Positions 9,934 through 18,495 of a DNA stretch of 64,000 nt are shown piece after piece. This DNA is from Erythrobacter sp. GTDB taxonomy: Bacteria; Pseudomonadota; Alphaproteobacteria; Sphingomonadales; Sphingomonadaceae. Positions within the stretch are counted from its first letter, which is position 1; every line of letters starts with the position of its first letter. The translations under genes and the position numbers were made by a program. The stretch is taken from contig JAHEBH010000006.1 in assembly GCA_024642335.1 (NCBI GenBank), positions 1 to 64,000 on the forward strand, read 5' to 3'. The notes under the pieces are model-generated. The model did no database searches, was not told the DNA's origin, and saw only the letters and a program-made list of their open reading frames with translations.

Positions 9934-12900
9934 TTACTGCACCGGGGCCAAGGCCGGTTTGTTTGCGCGCAACATATCCCCGGGAATCGCGATCAATTGC
10001 GGTGTTTGCGTGTAGAGGACCACAGCCTCCACGCGCTTGCCTGGAAAGATCACCTCCAGCGCGGCGGCATAGGCGCCCATCTGCCTGATCGTCGAATCGG
10101 GCATTTGCTCAAGCGACGAAGGCGGGCGCCGCGCGGTCTTGAAATCGCAGACGAGGACGCGATCACCCTCCACCAGCAAGCGGTCCGCCAGGCCGGCAAT
10201 CACCTGTCCGCCCACCGTTGCAGCCAGCGGCACCTCTGCCAATGCATCAGGCCCGAACAGAGATGCCCAGGCCGGCTCGCACAGGACCGCCAGCGCCTTG
10301 TCGAGCATTTCGCGCCGCTCCGCATCGTTGAAATCACGCGCCTGATGGGCAAGCCATGCCGCCCCCCGAACGGCCCGATCATCTGCCGCAACATCGGGCA
10401 AGCGTTCGAGCAGGCTGTGCATCAGCACACCGCGCCGCGCCGCATTGGCGACAAGCTCCGGCGGCAATGGCGGATCGGAACCCTGCTCCTCGCCCGCAGA
10501 CGACGGCGCAAGCGGGCGCGGCGGACGCGGTTCATCGCCAATGGGGGAGCGAACCCAAGCAGGCAATTCCAGATGAGCCCCTTCCTGCTCGGTATCGACC
10601 TTGGGGATATGCGCAGCCTGAGAGCCACGTTCGCGCCGCGCGCCCCAGATATCGTCATGCTCCGCCATTTCACCGAACAGCGGGGCGAGCCGCGCATACC
10701 AGCTGTCGGTCGCTGGCTCCTTCTCGCGCTTGCCCAACGCTCCGCCTATGAACAGCGCCTCTTCCGCGCGGGTCATGGCGACATAGAGCAAGCGCCAATG
10801 CTCCTCCCGCTCGGCGGCGCGTGCCGCTTCTTCTGCGGCAAGGATCGGGCCGACTTTCTGCTCCTTGCGCAAATCGGGCAGCGGCATGGTGCGTCCGCCA
10901 CCGCCGGGTAACTCTTCTTCCAGTTCCAGCCCGCGCGTGGGAGATGCATCGGGGTTGCCGGTAGCATCGGCGAGGATCACGATCGGTGCCTGCAAGCCCT
11001 TGGCGCCGTGCACGGTCATGACCCGCACCTGCTCCCCGCCCTCGCCAGCCTCTCGCTTCAGCTCGCCTTCGCCTGCATCGAACCACTGGATGAAGCCCTG
11101 CAGCGATGGCGTATGGGCGGAGGCGTAATTGAGCGCGGCGTTGAGCAATTCATCGATGGGGTCGTTGGCCTCGCTGCCCAGCCGTGCTGTGAGTTTGCGG
11201 CGCGCCTGCCACTTACCGACGAGCATCCAGTGCAGCAGCGCCTGCGGCGGCTCGAAATCGGCGATGCGCAGCAGGTCGCGCAGCTTGTCGACCGTCTCTG
11301 CCACCAGCGGATGGTCCGATTTGCGGATATGATCCCACAGGCTGATCCGGCCCTTGCGATAGCCATGATCGAGCAGGTCCTGCTGGCTCCACCCGAAAAT
11401 TGGCGATACGAGCAGGCTGGCGAGGCTGAGGCTATCCGCTGGCTGCGCGGCAAAGCGCAAAGCTGCCATCAGATCCTTTACAGCCAACGGAGCGCCGAGA
11501 CGCAACCTGTCGACGCCCGCCACCGGCACACCGGCCGCATGCAGCCGCGCGACGATCAGCCCCGCCAGTTCGCGGCGCTTGCGCACCAGCACCATGATAT
11601 CGCCCGGCCCGGCATTGCGCTTATTGCCCTTCACCAGCGGGAAGCCGTGCTTCATCCACTGCTTCACCTGCTCGGCAATGCGATCCGCCATCCGGCGTTC
11701 GGGTTCCGAAATCCAGCTTTCGGCCCCTTCGGGATCCTCCTCCGCGTCCTCAGGCCGGGACGAGACCGGGTTCCAGAGCGTGACGAGACCGGGACGTCCT
11801 GTGTCGCCTGCATGCGGCTCCGCGTCATGCTTTAGGCCCAGCGTTTGCGGACCGATTGCCTTGATCGCATCATCCACAAAGTCGAGCACATCCTGCGCCG
11901 TGCGGTAGGAGCGGCCCAGCCCCAGCTCCACCAATTCGCGCGCTTCGATCTGCGATCGCATCGCGGCAGCACCGCTCGCCCAGTCCTGCATCCGGCGGGC
12001 AAAACTGCGCCTGGCCGCCTCGAAATTCTCCGGGCTGGTGCCCTGAAAGCGGAAGATCGCCTGCTTGTAATCGCCCACGACGAAAACGGTGCGCAGCTTC
12101 TCGTCGCGCTGCCCAAGCCCGGTGAAAAAATCCCCTGTCAGCGCATCGACGATGGACCATTGCGCGGCGTTGGTATCCTGCGCCTCGTCGATCAGTATGT
12201 GGTCAAAACGCCGGTCCAGCTTGTAGCGGATCCACTCCCCCAGCCCGCCATCGGACAGCAATTCCGCCGCTTGGCGGATAAGGTCGTCGAAATCTACCAA
12301 CCCCTCGCGCCGCTTGGCTTCGTCCCATGCCAACGCGTAGCGCCGCCCAATGGTGAGTGCGGGGGTGATGAAATCGACAAGGTCCAGCAGAGCGATTTGG
12401 GTCTCGATTGCGCCAAGCTGGATGCCCACTTGCCCTGCAATATTCTCCATGCTCGGCTCGATCTTCAGCAGGCTGGCGAGCGAACGAATGTCGCCCTTCT
12501 GGGTATAAAGCGCAGCCTTCAGCGCCGCCATTCCCGCCAACCGTTCATCGGCATTGCCCGCAAACCATGTCTCGATGGCCTCGCAGCAATCGAACGCGGT
12601 CTTGGTACCCCACGCAGTGTGGACCGCATGCCAGCGCCGCAGCATTGACTCGTCGAACGAGCCGGGCGCGCATTGGGCGGCTATATCATTGCGAGAGGTG
12701 TCCGGCGCCAGCCCGAGCAGGCGCTCCACGCGATCGCGCATCGGCGGTTGCCATGCGCCTTTGCCGAACCATGCTTCGCGCGCCAAAGCGCAGCGCATCA
12801 GCCAGCCGCGCGCACCGTCCGCTCCCATGCGTAGCGAGAGCAGTTCCAACGCCTCTATCGCCTCGCGATCACCCTTCGCTTCCCAATCGACCAGCAAATC

Positions 12901-13389
12901 CCTCAGCACACGATGCGCCAACAGGTCGCGGTCGCGGTCCTCCATCGGCTGCGTACCCGGCTCGATCCCCGCTTCCACCGGAAAGGCGGCGAGCAGATAT
13001 TGCGCAAAGGCGTGGATCGTATCGATCCTCAGCCCGCCGCCCGGACAATCGAGCACGCTGGCGAAGAGAGTGCGTGCACGGGCGACGGTTTCGGGATCAT
13101 TATCGGCGCCGATCGCCAACAGATCGCCTGCAAGCGCTTCGTCCTTCATCCGCACCCAATTGGCCAGCACCTCGTTTACGCGCGTCGCCATTTCGGCGGC
13201 GCCCGCCTTGGTGAAGGTGAGGCACAATATCTGCTCGGGCCGCACATCCTTGCGCAGCAACAGCCGCAGCACGCGGGCGGACAGCACCTGCGTCTTGCCC
13301 GTGCCGGCAGAGGCCGAAAGCCACACGCTGTCTCTCGGATCGACCGCGCGCGCCTGGTTATCGCTGAGGGGATGGACCTTGCCGCTCAT
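9934..13389 (-). CDS. addA: double-strand break repair helicase AddA
   Basis: UvrD-type: WLSASAGTGKTQVLSARVLRLL, ILIDEAQDTNAAQW, VMTVHGAKGLQAPIVILAD; C-terminal nuclease region. Confidence 0.96.
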   Translation of the reverse strand: MSGKVHPLSDNQARAVDPRDSVWLSASAGTGKTQVLSARVLRLLLRKDVRPEQILCLTFTKAGAAEMATRVNEVLANWVRMKDEALAGDLLAIGADNDPETVARARTLFASVLDCPGGGLRIDTIHAFAQYLLAAFPVEAGIEPGTQPMEDRDRDLLAHRVLRDLLVDWEAKGDREAIEALELLSLRMGADGARGWLMRCALAREAWFGKGAWQPPMRDRVERLLGLAPDTSRNDIAAQCAPGSFDESMLRRWHAVHTAWGTKTAFDCCEAIETWFAGNADERLAGMAALKAALYTQKGDIRSLASLLKIEPSMENIAGQVGIQLGAIETQIALLDLVDFITPALTIGRRYALAWDEAKRREGLVDFDDLIRQAAELLSDGGLGEWIRYKLDRRFDHILIDEAQDTNAAQWSIVDALTGDFFTGLGQRDEKLRTVFVVGDYKQAIFRFQGTSPENFEAARRSFARRMQDWASGAAAMRSQIEARELVELGLGRSYRTAQDVLDFVDDAIKAIGPQTLGLKHDAEPHAGDTGRPGLVTLWNPVSSRPEDAEEDPEGAESWISEPERRMADRIAEQVKQWMKHGFPLVKGNKRNAGPGDIMVLVRKRRELAGLIVARLHAAGVPVAGVDRLRLGAPLAVKDLMAALRFAAQPADSLSLASLLVSPIFGWSQQDLLDHGYRKGRISLWDHIRKSDHPLVAETVDKLRDLLRIADFEPPQALLHWMLVGKWQARRKLTARLGSEANDPIDELLNAALNYASAHTPSLQGFIQWFDAGEGELKREAGEGGEQVRVMTVHGAKGLQAPIVILADATGNPDASPTRGLELEEELPGGGGRTMPLPDLRKEQKVGPILAAEEAARAAEREEHWRLLYVAMTRAEEALFIGGALGKREKEPATDSWYARLAPLFGEMAEHDDIWGARRERGSQAAHIPKVDTEQEGAHLELPAWVRSPIGDEPRPPRPLAPSSAGEEQGSDPPLPPELVANAARRGVLMHSLLERLPDVAADDRAVRGAAWLAHQARDFNDAERREMLDKALAVLCEPAWASLFGPDALAEVPLAATVGGQVIAGLADRLLVEGDRVLVCDFKTARRPPSSLEQMPDSTIRQMGAYAAALEVIFPGKRVEAVVLYTQTPQLIAIPGDMLRANKPALAPVQ

Positions 13390-16355
13390 GGCAATGCATC
13401 CTCCCGGCCCATCCACTCGTCGAGCCGCATCAGCTGGTCATATTCGGCATAGACCTTGGCCGCGGGATTGAGCCGCGCAGTGAAGCCCTCTTCGCCCAGA
13501 ATCCAGCGGTTTACCGCATCATCCAGGAATCGTTCGGCTTCATGCAGGAAGTCGTCAGGATCGATGCCTGACTGCTTTTTGCCAGACTTCAGCGGCGTGG
13601 TAACATAACCGAAATCGGTGGGATGGCCCCGCTCCTTCACTTTGCCGAGCGACCAGTATTCGAACGCGGTGGGCTCTGCCGCAATGCCGCCGAATGCACC
13701 CTGACGTGCCATCAGGCCCAGCGTGCCGAGCTGCATGGCAAAGCCCGCCTCCACCTCCTTGCTGGTGGGGGGCGCGCCGGTCTTGTAATCGACAATCGCC
13801 AGTGTTCCGTCGGGCATTTGATCGATCCGGTCGGCCTTGCCCTTTATGGTCACGCCGTGGAAGGTGACCTTGCCTTCCTCCTCTATCAGGATCGGCTTGC
13901 GGCCGGGTGCCTGGCGCACCTCCTGCTCCACCCAGTCAAGCGCCTTCATCAGCCGCGGCCGCCACAGCGCGCGCATCAGCGGATGGGCGTGCATTTCCTT
14001 GAGGTGGTGCGCGGCGAGCTCCTCCATGCTGCCCTCACCCTTGTGCCAGCTTTCGAGGATGGCATGCGCCAGCGTGCCCTGCCATGCGGGAGAAGGTTCG
14101 GCATCGAGCAGGTCAAGCTCTCGCAAGCGAAGTATCTTGTTGGCATAGAACTGGTAGGGATCACTGCGCAGCCGGTCGAGCGCGGTGACGCTCAGATCCT
14201 CGCGCCGTTGTTGCGGTGATGGCCTGGGGTCGGGGCGCTGATGCGGCGGCACCGGCTTGCCCTTGTCCACCGCGCGGGCGAGCAAGACGGGGCCATCATC
14301 GACATAGCGCTTGAGCAGGTCCTGACCCAGCAGTGCCTGCACGCGCAGCCAGAAGCGCGAAGCGATAACCGGCCCGCCTGCATCGCGCTGCGCCCGGCTC
14401 AATACCACTTCGGGTGCGCCCAAGGCGCCCGCCAGATCATGGGCGGCAAGGCCGATGCGGAAATCGGCACCCGGAACGCCCAGCGCCCGCAATATCGCGG
14501 GAGCCAGAACCGGATCGGTCGAAGGACGCGCAGGCCATGTGCCCTCGTTCAGCCCGGCACAGATGACCAGGTCCGCACGCGTCATCCGGCTTTCGAGCAG
14601 GCCATAGATCGCCACGCGCGGGTGGCCGCCATAAGGAGGGCGCACCGCCTCCCGGTCCATCGCATCGCGCAGCGCGGATGGCAGGTCGTCCATCTCGATT
14701 TTGAGGTCCGTGCTGCGCGCATGCAGGCGCAAATTCTCGACGAAACGCGCCAGCGTGCGCCCATCCTCCTGCGCCCACAAGCCCTGCCCGCACAGCGCTT
14801 CGCCTGCCGCTGCCAGCAAGTCCAGCGCGTCGCCCAGCGAGATGGCGCCCGTGACATCGAGCAGAGGTGCAAGCACCGTCTCTACTTCCTGCCACCAATC
14901 GCCATGGCCTGCGCTCGCTGCATAGCTGCGGACATGCGCAAGCCCGGGCGCGGGGCGCGGGCCACGCAGGGCGAGTTCCAGCGCGCGGGCCGCCTTGAGC
15001 CAGTCCTCGCGACCTTCCTCCCGCCGCACGAGCGGATGGGTCAGCAACGCCAGCAGCGGCACGGGCGCGGCTTCCTCCGCTGCGACATCGGCGAGTTGCA
15101 ACAGCACGCGGCCCGCCGGTGTCTGCGACAAGGGACGCCCGGCAGTATCGTCCGCCTGAAGATGCCAGCGTCGCAGATGCTGCACCACGCGGCCTGCAAG
15201 GCCCCGGTCGGGCGTGACCACCGCCACCCGCCGTTCCGGCACTTCCAGCGCCTCGCGCACCAGCAAAGCGATTGCCTGCGCTTCTTCTTCCGGATTGGCG
15301 CTTTCCATCATGCGCACACCGGCAAGGCGGCGCTTCTCGGGCGGCAGATCGACCCATGCCTTGCTCGCTTCCGGAGGCAGGAAGAGGCTGGAGATCGCAT
15401 GGCTGCGCTCGGGCGGTCCCTTGCCGAGGCCAGCCCTATGCCAATGCTCCACCTCGCCCCGCGCCACGCCCATGCGGTTGAGCAGAAGCTTCAGATGATA
15501 TTGCGGGTGGGTCACCGCATCGTCGCGCTGGAAGGGCGTTTCCTCATCGGGAGAACCGGCGCTTCCCAACTCATCCCAAACCGCGTCGGGCATGGAGAGG
15601 TCGAGATCGGGAAACACCACGGAACCCTGCGGCAACTCGCTGATAGTTCTTAGGAATTCGGCCAACGCTGGTGCAGCGCTGGTCACGCCTGCGGCAACAA
15701 TCGGCGTCTCCGGCGGATTGTGGCGCAGTCTCTTGGCCGCCTCGCGGAACAGCATGTTGCGGCGGGTGGCGGCGTCGACCTCGCCTCGCTCCTGCAATTC
15801 GGAAAGCCACATTGCCTGGATTGAGGCGAAGGTGCGCAGGTTCGTGACCCAATGCTCAGACAGTTCGCCGACGAGGTCCAACACCTGCTCGTTCATCAGG
15901 TCATCGGGCGCGATTTCCTCCACCAGCAGGCGGTCCATCACCTGGCCGGTTTCGAAAGCAAGGCGCAGCAGGGCACTGCCTTTCGGGGCATCATCTCCCC
16001 TGAAATTGCGGATCAGCCCGGCGAGACGCATCCAGCGATAGGTGGGATCGGCTGCGGGCGGCACATCCAGCGCCGCCCCCATATTGTCGAGCAGTGGCCC
16101 CAGCGCCTCGTCAAGGTCGAGATCGCCCACCATGACCATGCGCGGCATCAGCAGGCCCGCCCGGCCCTGCGTGCCGAAATGCCGGATGAAGGCCTCGCCC
16201 ACCGTGCGCGCGGCGCGGCTGCTGGGCAGGATCAGCGTAAGGCGGGCAAGCCCGAGCTGCTCGTCCCAATATCGCGGTACCAGGCCTGTCACCAGTGCAT
16301 CGGCAAAGCCGCGATGCGCGGCGATCGAATAGATGCTGGGTCCCGCCTGTCGCAT
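13386..16355 (-). CDS. addB: double-strand break repair protein AddB
   Basis: PD-(D/E)XK nuclease region GKADRIDQMPDGTLAIVDYKTG; 4-bp overlap with addA. Confidence 0.95.
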   Translation of the reverse strand: MRQAGPSIYSIAAHRGFADALVTGLVPRYWDEQLGLARLTLILPSSRAARTVGEAFIRHFGTQGRAGLLMPRMVMVGDLDLDEALGPLLDNMGAALDVPPAADPTYRWMRLAGLIRNFRGDDAPKGSALLRLAFETGQVMDRLLVEEIAPDDLMNEQVLDLVGELSEHWVTNLRTFASIQAMWLSELQERGEVDAATRRNMLFREAAKRLRHNPPETPIVAAGVTSAAPALAEFLRTISELPQGSVVFPDLDLSMPDAVWDELGSAGSPDEETPFQRDDAVTHPQYHLKLLLNRMGVARGEVEHWHRAGLGKGPPERSHAISSLFLPPEASKAWVDLPPEKRRLAGVRMMESANPEEEAQAIALLVREALEVPERRVAVVTPDRGLAGRVVQHLRRWHLQADDTAGRPLSQTPAGRVLLQLADVAAEEAAPVPLLALLTHPLVRREEGREDWLKAARALELALRGPRPAPGLAHVRSYAASAGHGDWWQEVETVLAPLLDVTGAISLGDALDLLAAAGEALCGQGLWAQEDGRTLARFVENLRLHARSTDLKIEMDDLPSALRDAMDREAVRPPYGGHPRVAIYGLLESRMTRADLVICAGLNEGTWPARPSTDPVLAPAILRALGVPGADFRIGLAAHDLAGALGAPEVVLSRAQRDAGGPVIASRFWLRVQALLGQDLLKRYVDDGPVLLARAVDKGKPVPPHQRPDPRPSPQQRREDLSVTALDRLRSDPYQFYANKILRLRELDLLDAEPSPAWQGTLAHAILESWHKGEGSMEELAAHHLKEMHAHPLMRALWRPRLMKALDWVEQEVRQAPGRKPILIEEEGKVTFHGVTIKGKADRIDQMPDGTLAIVDYKTGAPPTSKEVEAGFAMQLGTLGLMARQGAFGGIAAEPTAFEYWSLGKVKERGHPTDFGYVTTPLKSGKKQSGIDPDDFLHEAERFLDDAVNRWILGEEGFTARLNPAAKVYAEYDQLMRLDEWMGREDALP

Positions 16356-16361
16356 CAGCCC

Positions 16362-17081
16362 TTAACAGCCATCGGTCAGCGCCAGTTCGGTGGGATGGAT
16401 CGCCTCGGGCGTGCCGACCTCGAACCAGCGCCCCGTAAAGGCGAGGCCGAATAGCCGCTCCTCCTCGATAGCGCGGTCCCACAACTTGTTGGTAGAAAAT
16501 GGCCCCGCGGGCGCTTCGCGCAGCAGTCGCTTCGAGACGAGCTGGATGCCGGTATAGATATGCGGAGCTATGCGGCCCGAACGGCGACGGCGCAGGCGTC
16601 CCATCGGGTCCATGTGGAAATCGCCCTTGCCGACGAAGTTGGACGCCCCCTTGTGTGACACCAGCAGCAGCAGCGCGTCCATCTTGTCCGCATCCCAACG
16701 CGCCGAAAGATCGGCAAAGGCGTTCTTGGGGCCATCCAGCCAGATATTGTCGCTGTTGATGCAGAAGAAGGGATCGGGAAGCAGGGCCTGCGCTTTCACC
16801 AATCCGCCACCGGTTTCGAGCAATTGCTCGCGCTCGTCCGAGATTACGACCTCCAGGTCATTGCGCACTGCCAGATGGGCTTCCAGTGCATCGGCGAGGA
16901 AGTGGACATTGACCACGGCCCGCTTGATCCCGGCTTCGACAAGCCGGTCCAGTGCATGATCGATCAGCGGCTTGCCCGCGACACGCACCAGCGGCTTGGG
17001 TTGCGCCGCGGTAAGCGGGCGCATGCGCTTGCCCAGCCCCGCAGCCATGACCATTGCCGTGTCTGAAACCAGTCTGTTCAC
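16362..17081 (-). CDS. murU: nucleotidyltransferase, MurU-like (N-acetylmuramate-1-phosphate uridylyltransferase)
   Basis: MVMAAGLGKRMRPLTAAQPKPLVRVAGKPLIDHALDRL; GTG start overlapping amgK stop. Confidence 0.85.
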   Translation of the reverse strand: MNRLVSDTAMVMAAGLGKRMRPLTAAQPKPLVRVAGKPLIDHALDRLVEAGIKRAVVNVHFLADALEAHLAVRNDLEVVISDEREQLLETGGGLVKAQALLPDPFFCINSDNIWLDGPKNAFADLSARWDADKMDALLLLVSHKGASNFVGKGDFHMDPMGRLRRRRSGRIAPHIYTGIQLVSKRLLREAPAGPFSTNKLWDRAIEEERLFGLAFTGRWFEVGTPEAIHPTELALTDGC

Positions 17082-18055
17082 CCAAGGCCTCCACCACGCT
17101 TGTCGCGCCATTCGGCTGGTACATTGGCATCGAACCATGACGCTACGGGGGCAAGCGCGGGATGCGCCAGGTCGCGCTCCATCGCCTCCCATACGCGGGG
17201 GATCATGGCAAGATAACGGTCCTTGCCATCACGCTTCCACAGCCGCGTGAAAATGCCCACGATCTTGGCGTTTCTCTGCGCACCCAGTCGCGCATAGTCC
17301 GCTGCAAAATCCGGCCCGCAATCGACCTTGCTGGCGTAATACCGGAGCATCTCCGCTTCCAGTTCAGGCGAAACATCGCGCCGCGCATCCTGCAGCAGCG
17401 AGACAAGGTCATAGGCCGGATGGCCGACGAGCGCGTCCTGAAAATCGATCAGGCCTTGCCCGCCACCGGGCAGCAGCATGATGTTTTCAGCGTGATAATC
17501 GCGCAGCACGGTGACGCCGGGCTTTTGCCTTTCAAGGAGCGGTTCAAGCACCTCTACCCATGCCGCATCATGCGACGCGCTGTCCGCTTCGATACCGGCT
17601 GCCGGACAGAACCATTCGGTAAACAACCGCACCTCGCGCATATAGGCCAGCATGTCATAGGGCAGGAACGGCCCCGGCGGGCACTTGTGCAGGTCCACCA
17701 GCGCATCGACGGCGGCGGCATAGGTTGCGTGTTCACCAGCCGGATTGTCATCCAGCCAGTCGCGCATGCGGTCCGTGCCGAAATCCTCGATCAGCACCAG
17801 ACCGCGATCTGCATTTTCGGCATAGATCTGCGGAGCGCGCAGGCCATGTTCGATCAGCCAATGACCGACATGCAGGAAGGGCCCAGGGTCTTCATGCGGA
17901 GGCGGCGCGTCCATCAGCATGGCGCTGGCTCCGTCCCGGCGGATACGGAAATAGCGCCGAAAGCTGGCATCGCCGGGCAGAGGCTCGATCTGCGCCCCTC
18001 CCCAGCCTGCCCCGGCCAGAAACTCTTCAACACCTTCCGGCAAATCCGCATTCAT
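17078..18055 (-). CDS. amgK: phosphotransferase, AmgK-like (anomeric N-acetylmuramate/N-acetylglucosamine kinase)
   Basis: APH-type fold: VLRDYHAENIMLLPGGGQGLIDFQDALVGHPAYDLVSLLQDARRDV; adjacent to murU. Confidence 0.87.
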   Translation of the reverse strand: MNADLPEGVEEFLAGAGWGGAQIEPLPGDASFRRYFRIRRDGASAMLMDAPPPHEDPGPFLHVGHWLIEHGLRAPQIYAENADRGLVLIEDFGTDRMRDWLDDNPAGEHATYAAAVDALVDLHKCPPGPFLPYDMLAYMREVRLFTEWFCPAAGIEADSASHDAAWVEVLEPLLERQKPGVTVLRDYHAENIMLLPGGGQGLIDFQDALVGHPAYDLVSLLQDARRDVSPELEAEMLRYYASKVDCGPDFAADYARLGAQRNAKIVGIFTRLWKRDGKDRYLAMIPRVWEAMERDLAHPALAPVASWFDANVPAEWRDKRGGGLG

Positions 18056-18495
18056 TCCCAGCGTCCGCTCCAATCGTCACCCGGTTCGATCACCGCCCTG
18101 CGCCCGTCTCCCGACACTTCCAGAGTAATCGCAAGACAGCCGGCTTCATGGGCAAAACCGCCCGCCCTGCCGGGCCATTCGGCCAAGAGGACGGCTCCTT
18201 CACGATAGTGGCCCAGCCCGATCTCTTCCAGTTCCTGCGGTGATTCCAGACGGTAAAAATCTGCATGGACTACCGGCAGGCGCGTGTCGGGCGGGTCGTA
18301 GGTTTCGATGATCGTGAATGTGGGGGACGGCACCTCTCCCACATGACCCAATGCGGCCAGGATTGCGCGGCACAGCGTGGTCTTGCCCGTTCCCAGCCCG
18401 CCGCTCAGGGCAACCACATCGCTTGCGCGCAGCAGTGCGGCAATGCGCATTCCCAGGGCCTCCATCGCGGCAAGATCGGGCAGGTCCACGATCAA
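18052..18495 (-). CDS. tsaE: tRNA threonylcarbamoyladenosine biosynthesis ATPase TsaE
   Basis: LSGGLGTGKTTLCRAIL, VPSPTFTIIETY, VHADFYRLESPQELEEIGL. Confidence 0.96.
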   Translation of the reverse strand: MIVDLPDLAAMEALGMRIAALLRASDVVALSGGLGTGKTTLCRAILAALGHVGEVPSPTFTIIETYDPPDTRLPVVHADFYRLESPQELEEIGLGHYREGAVLLAEWPGRAGGFAHEAGCLAITLEVSGDGRRAVIEPGDDWSGRWE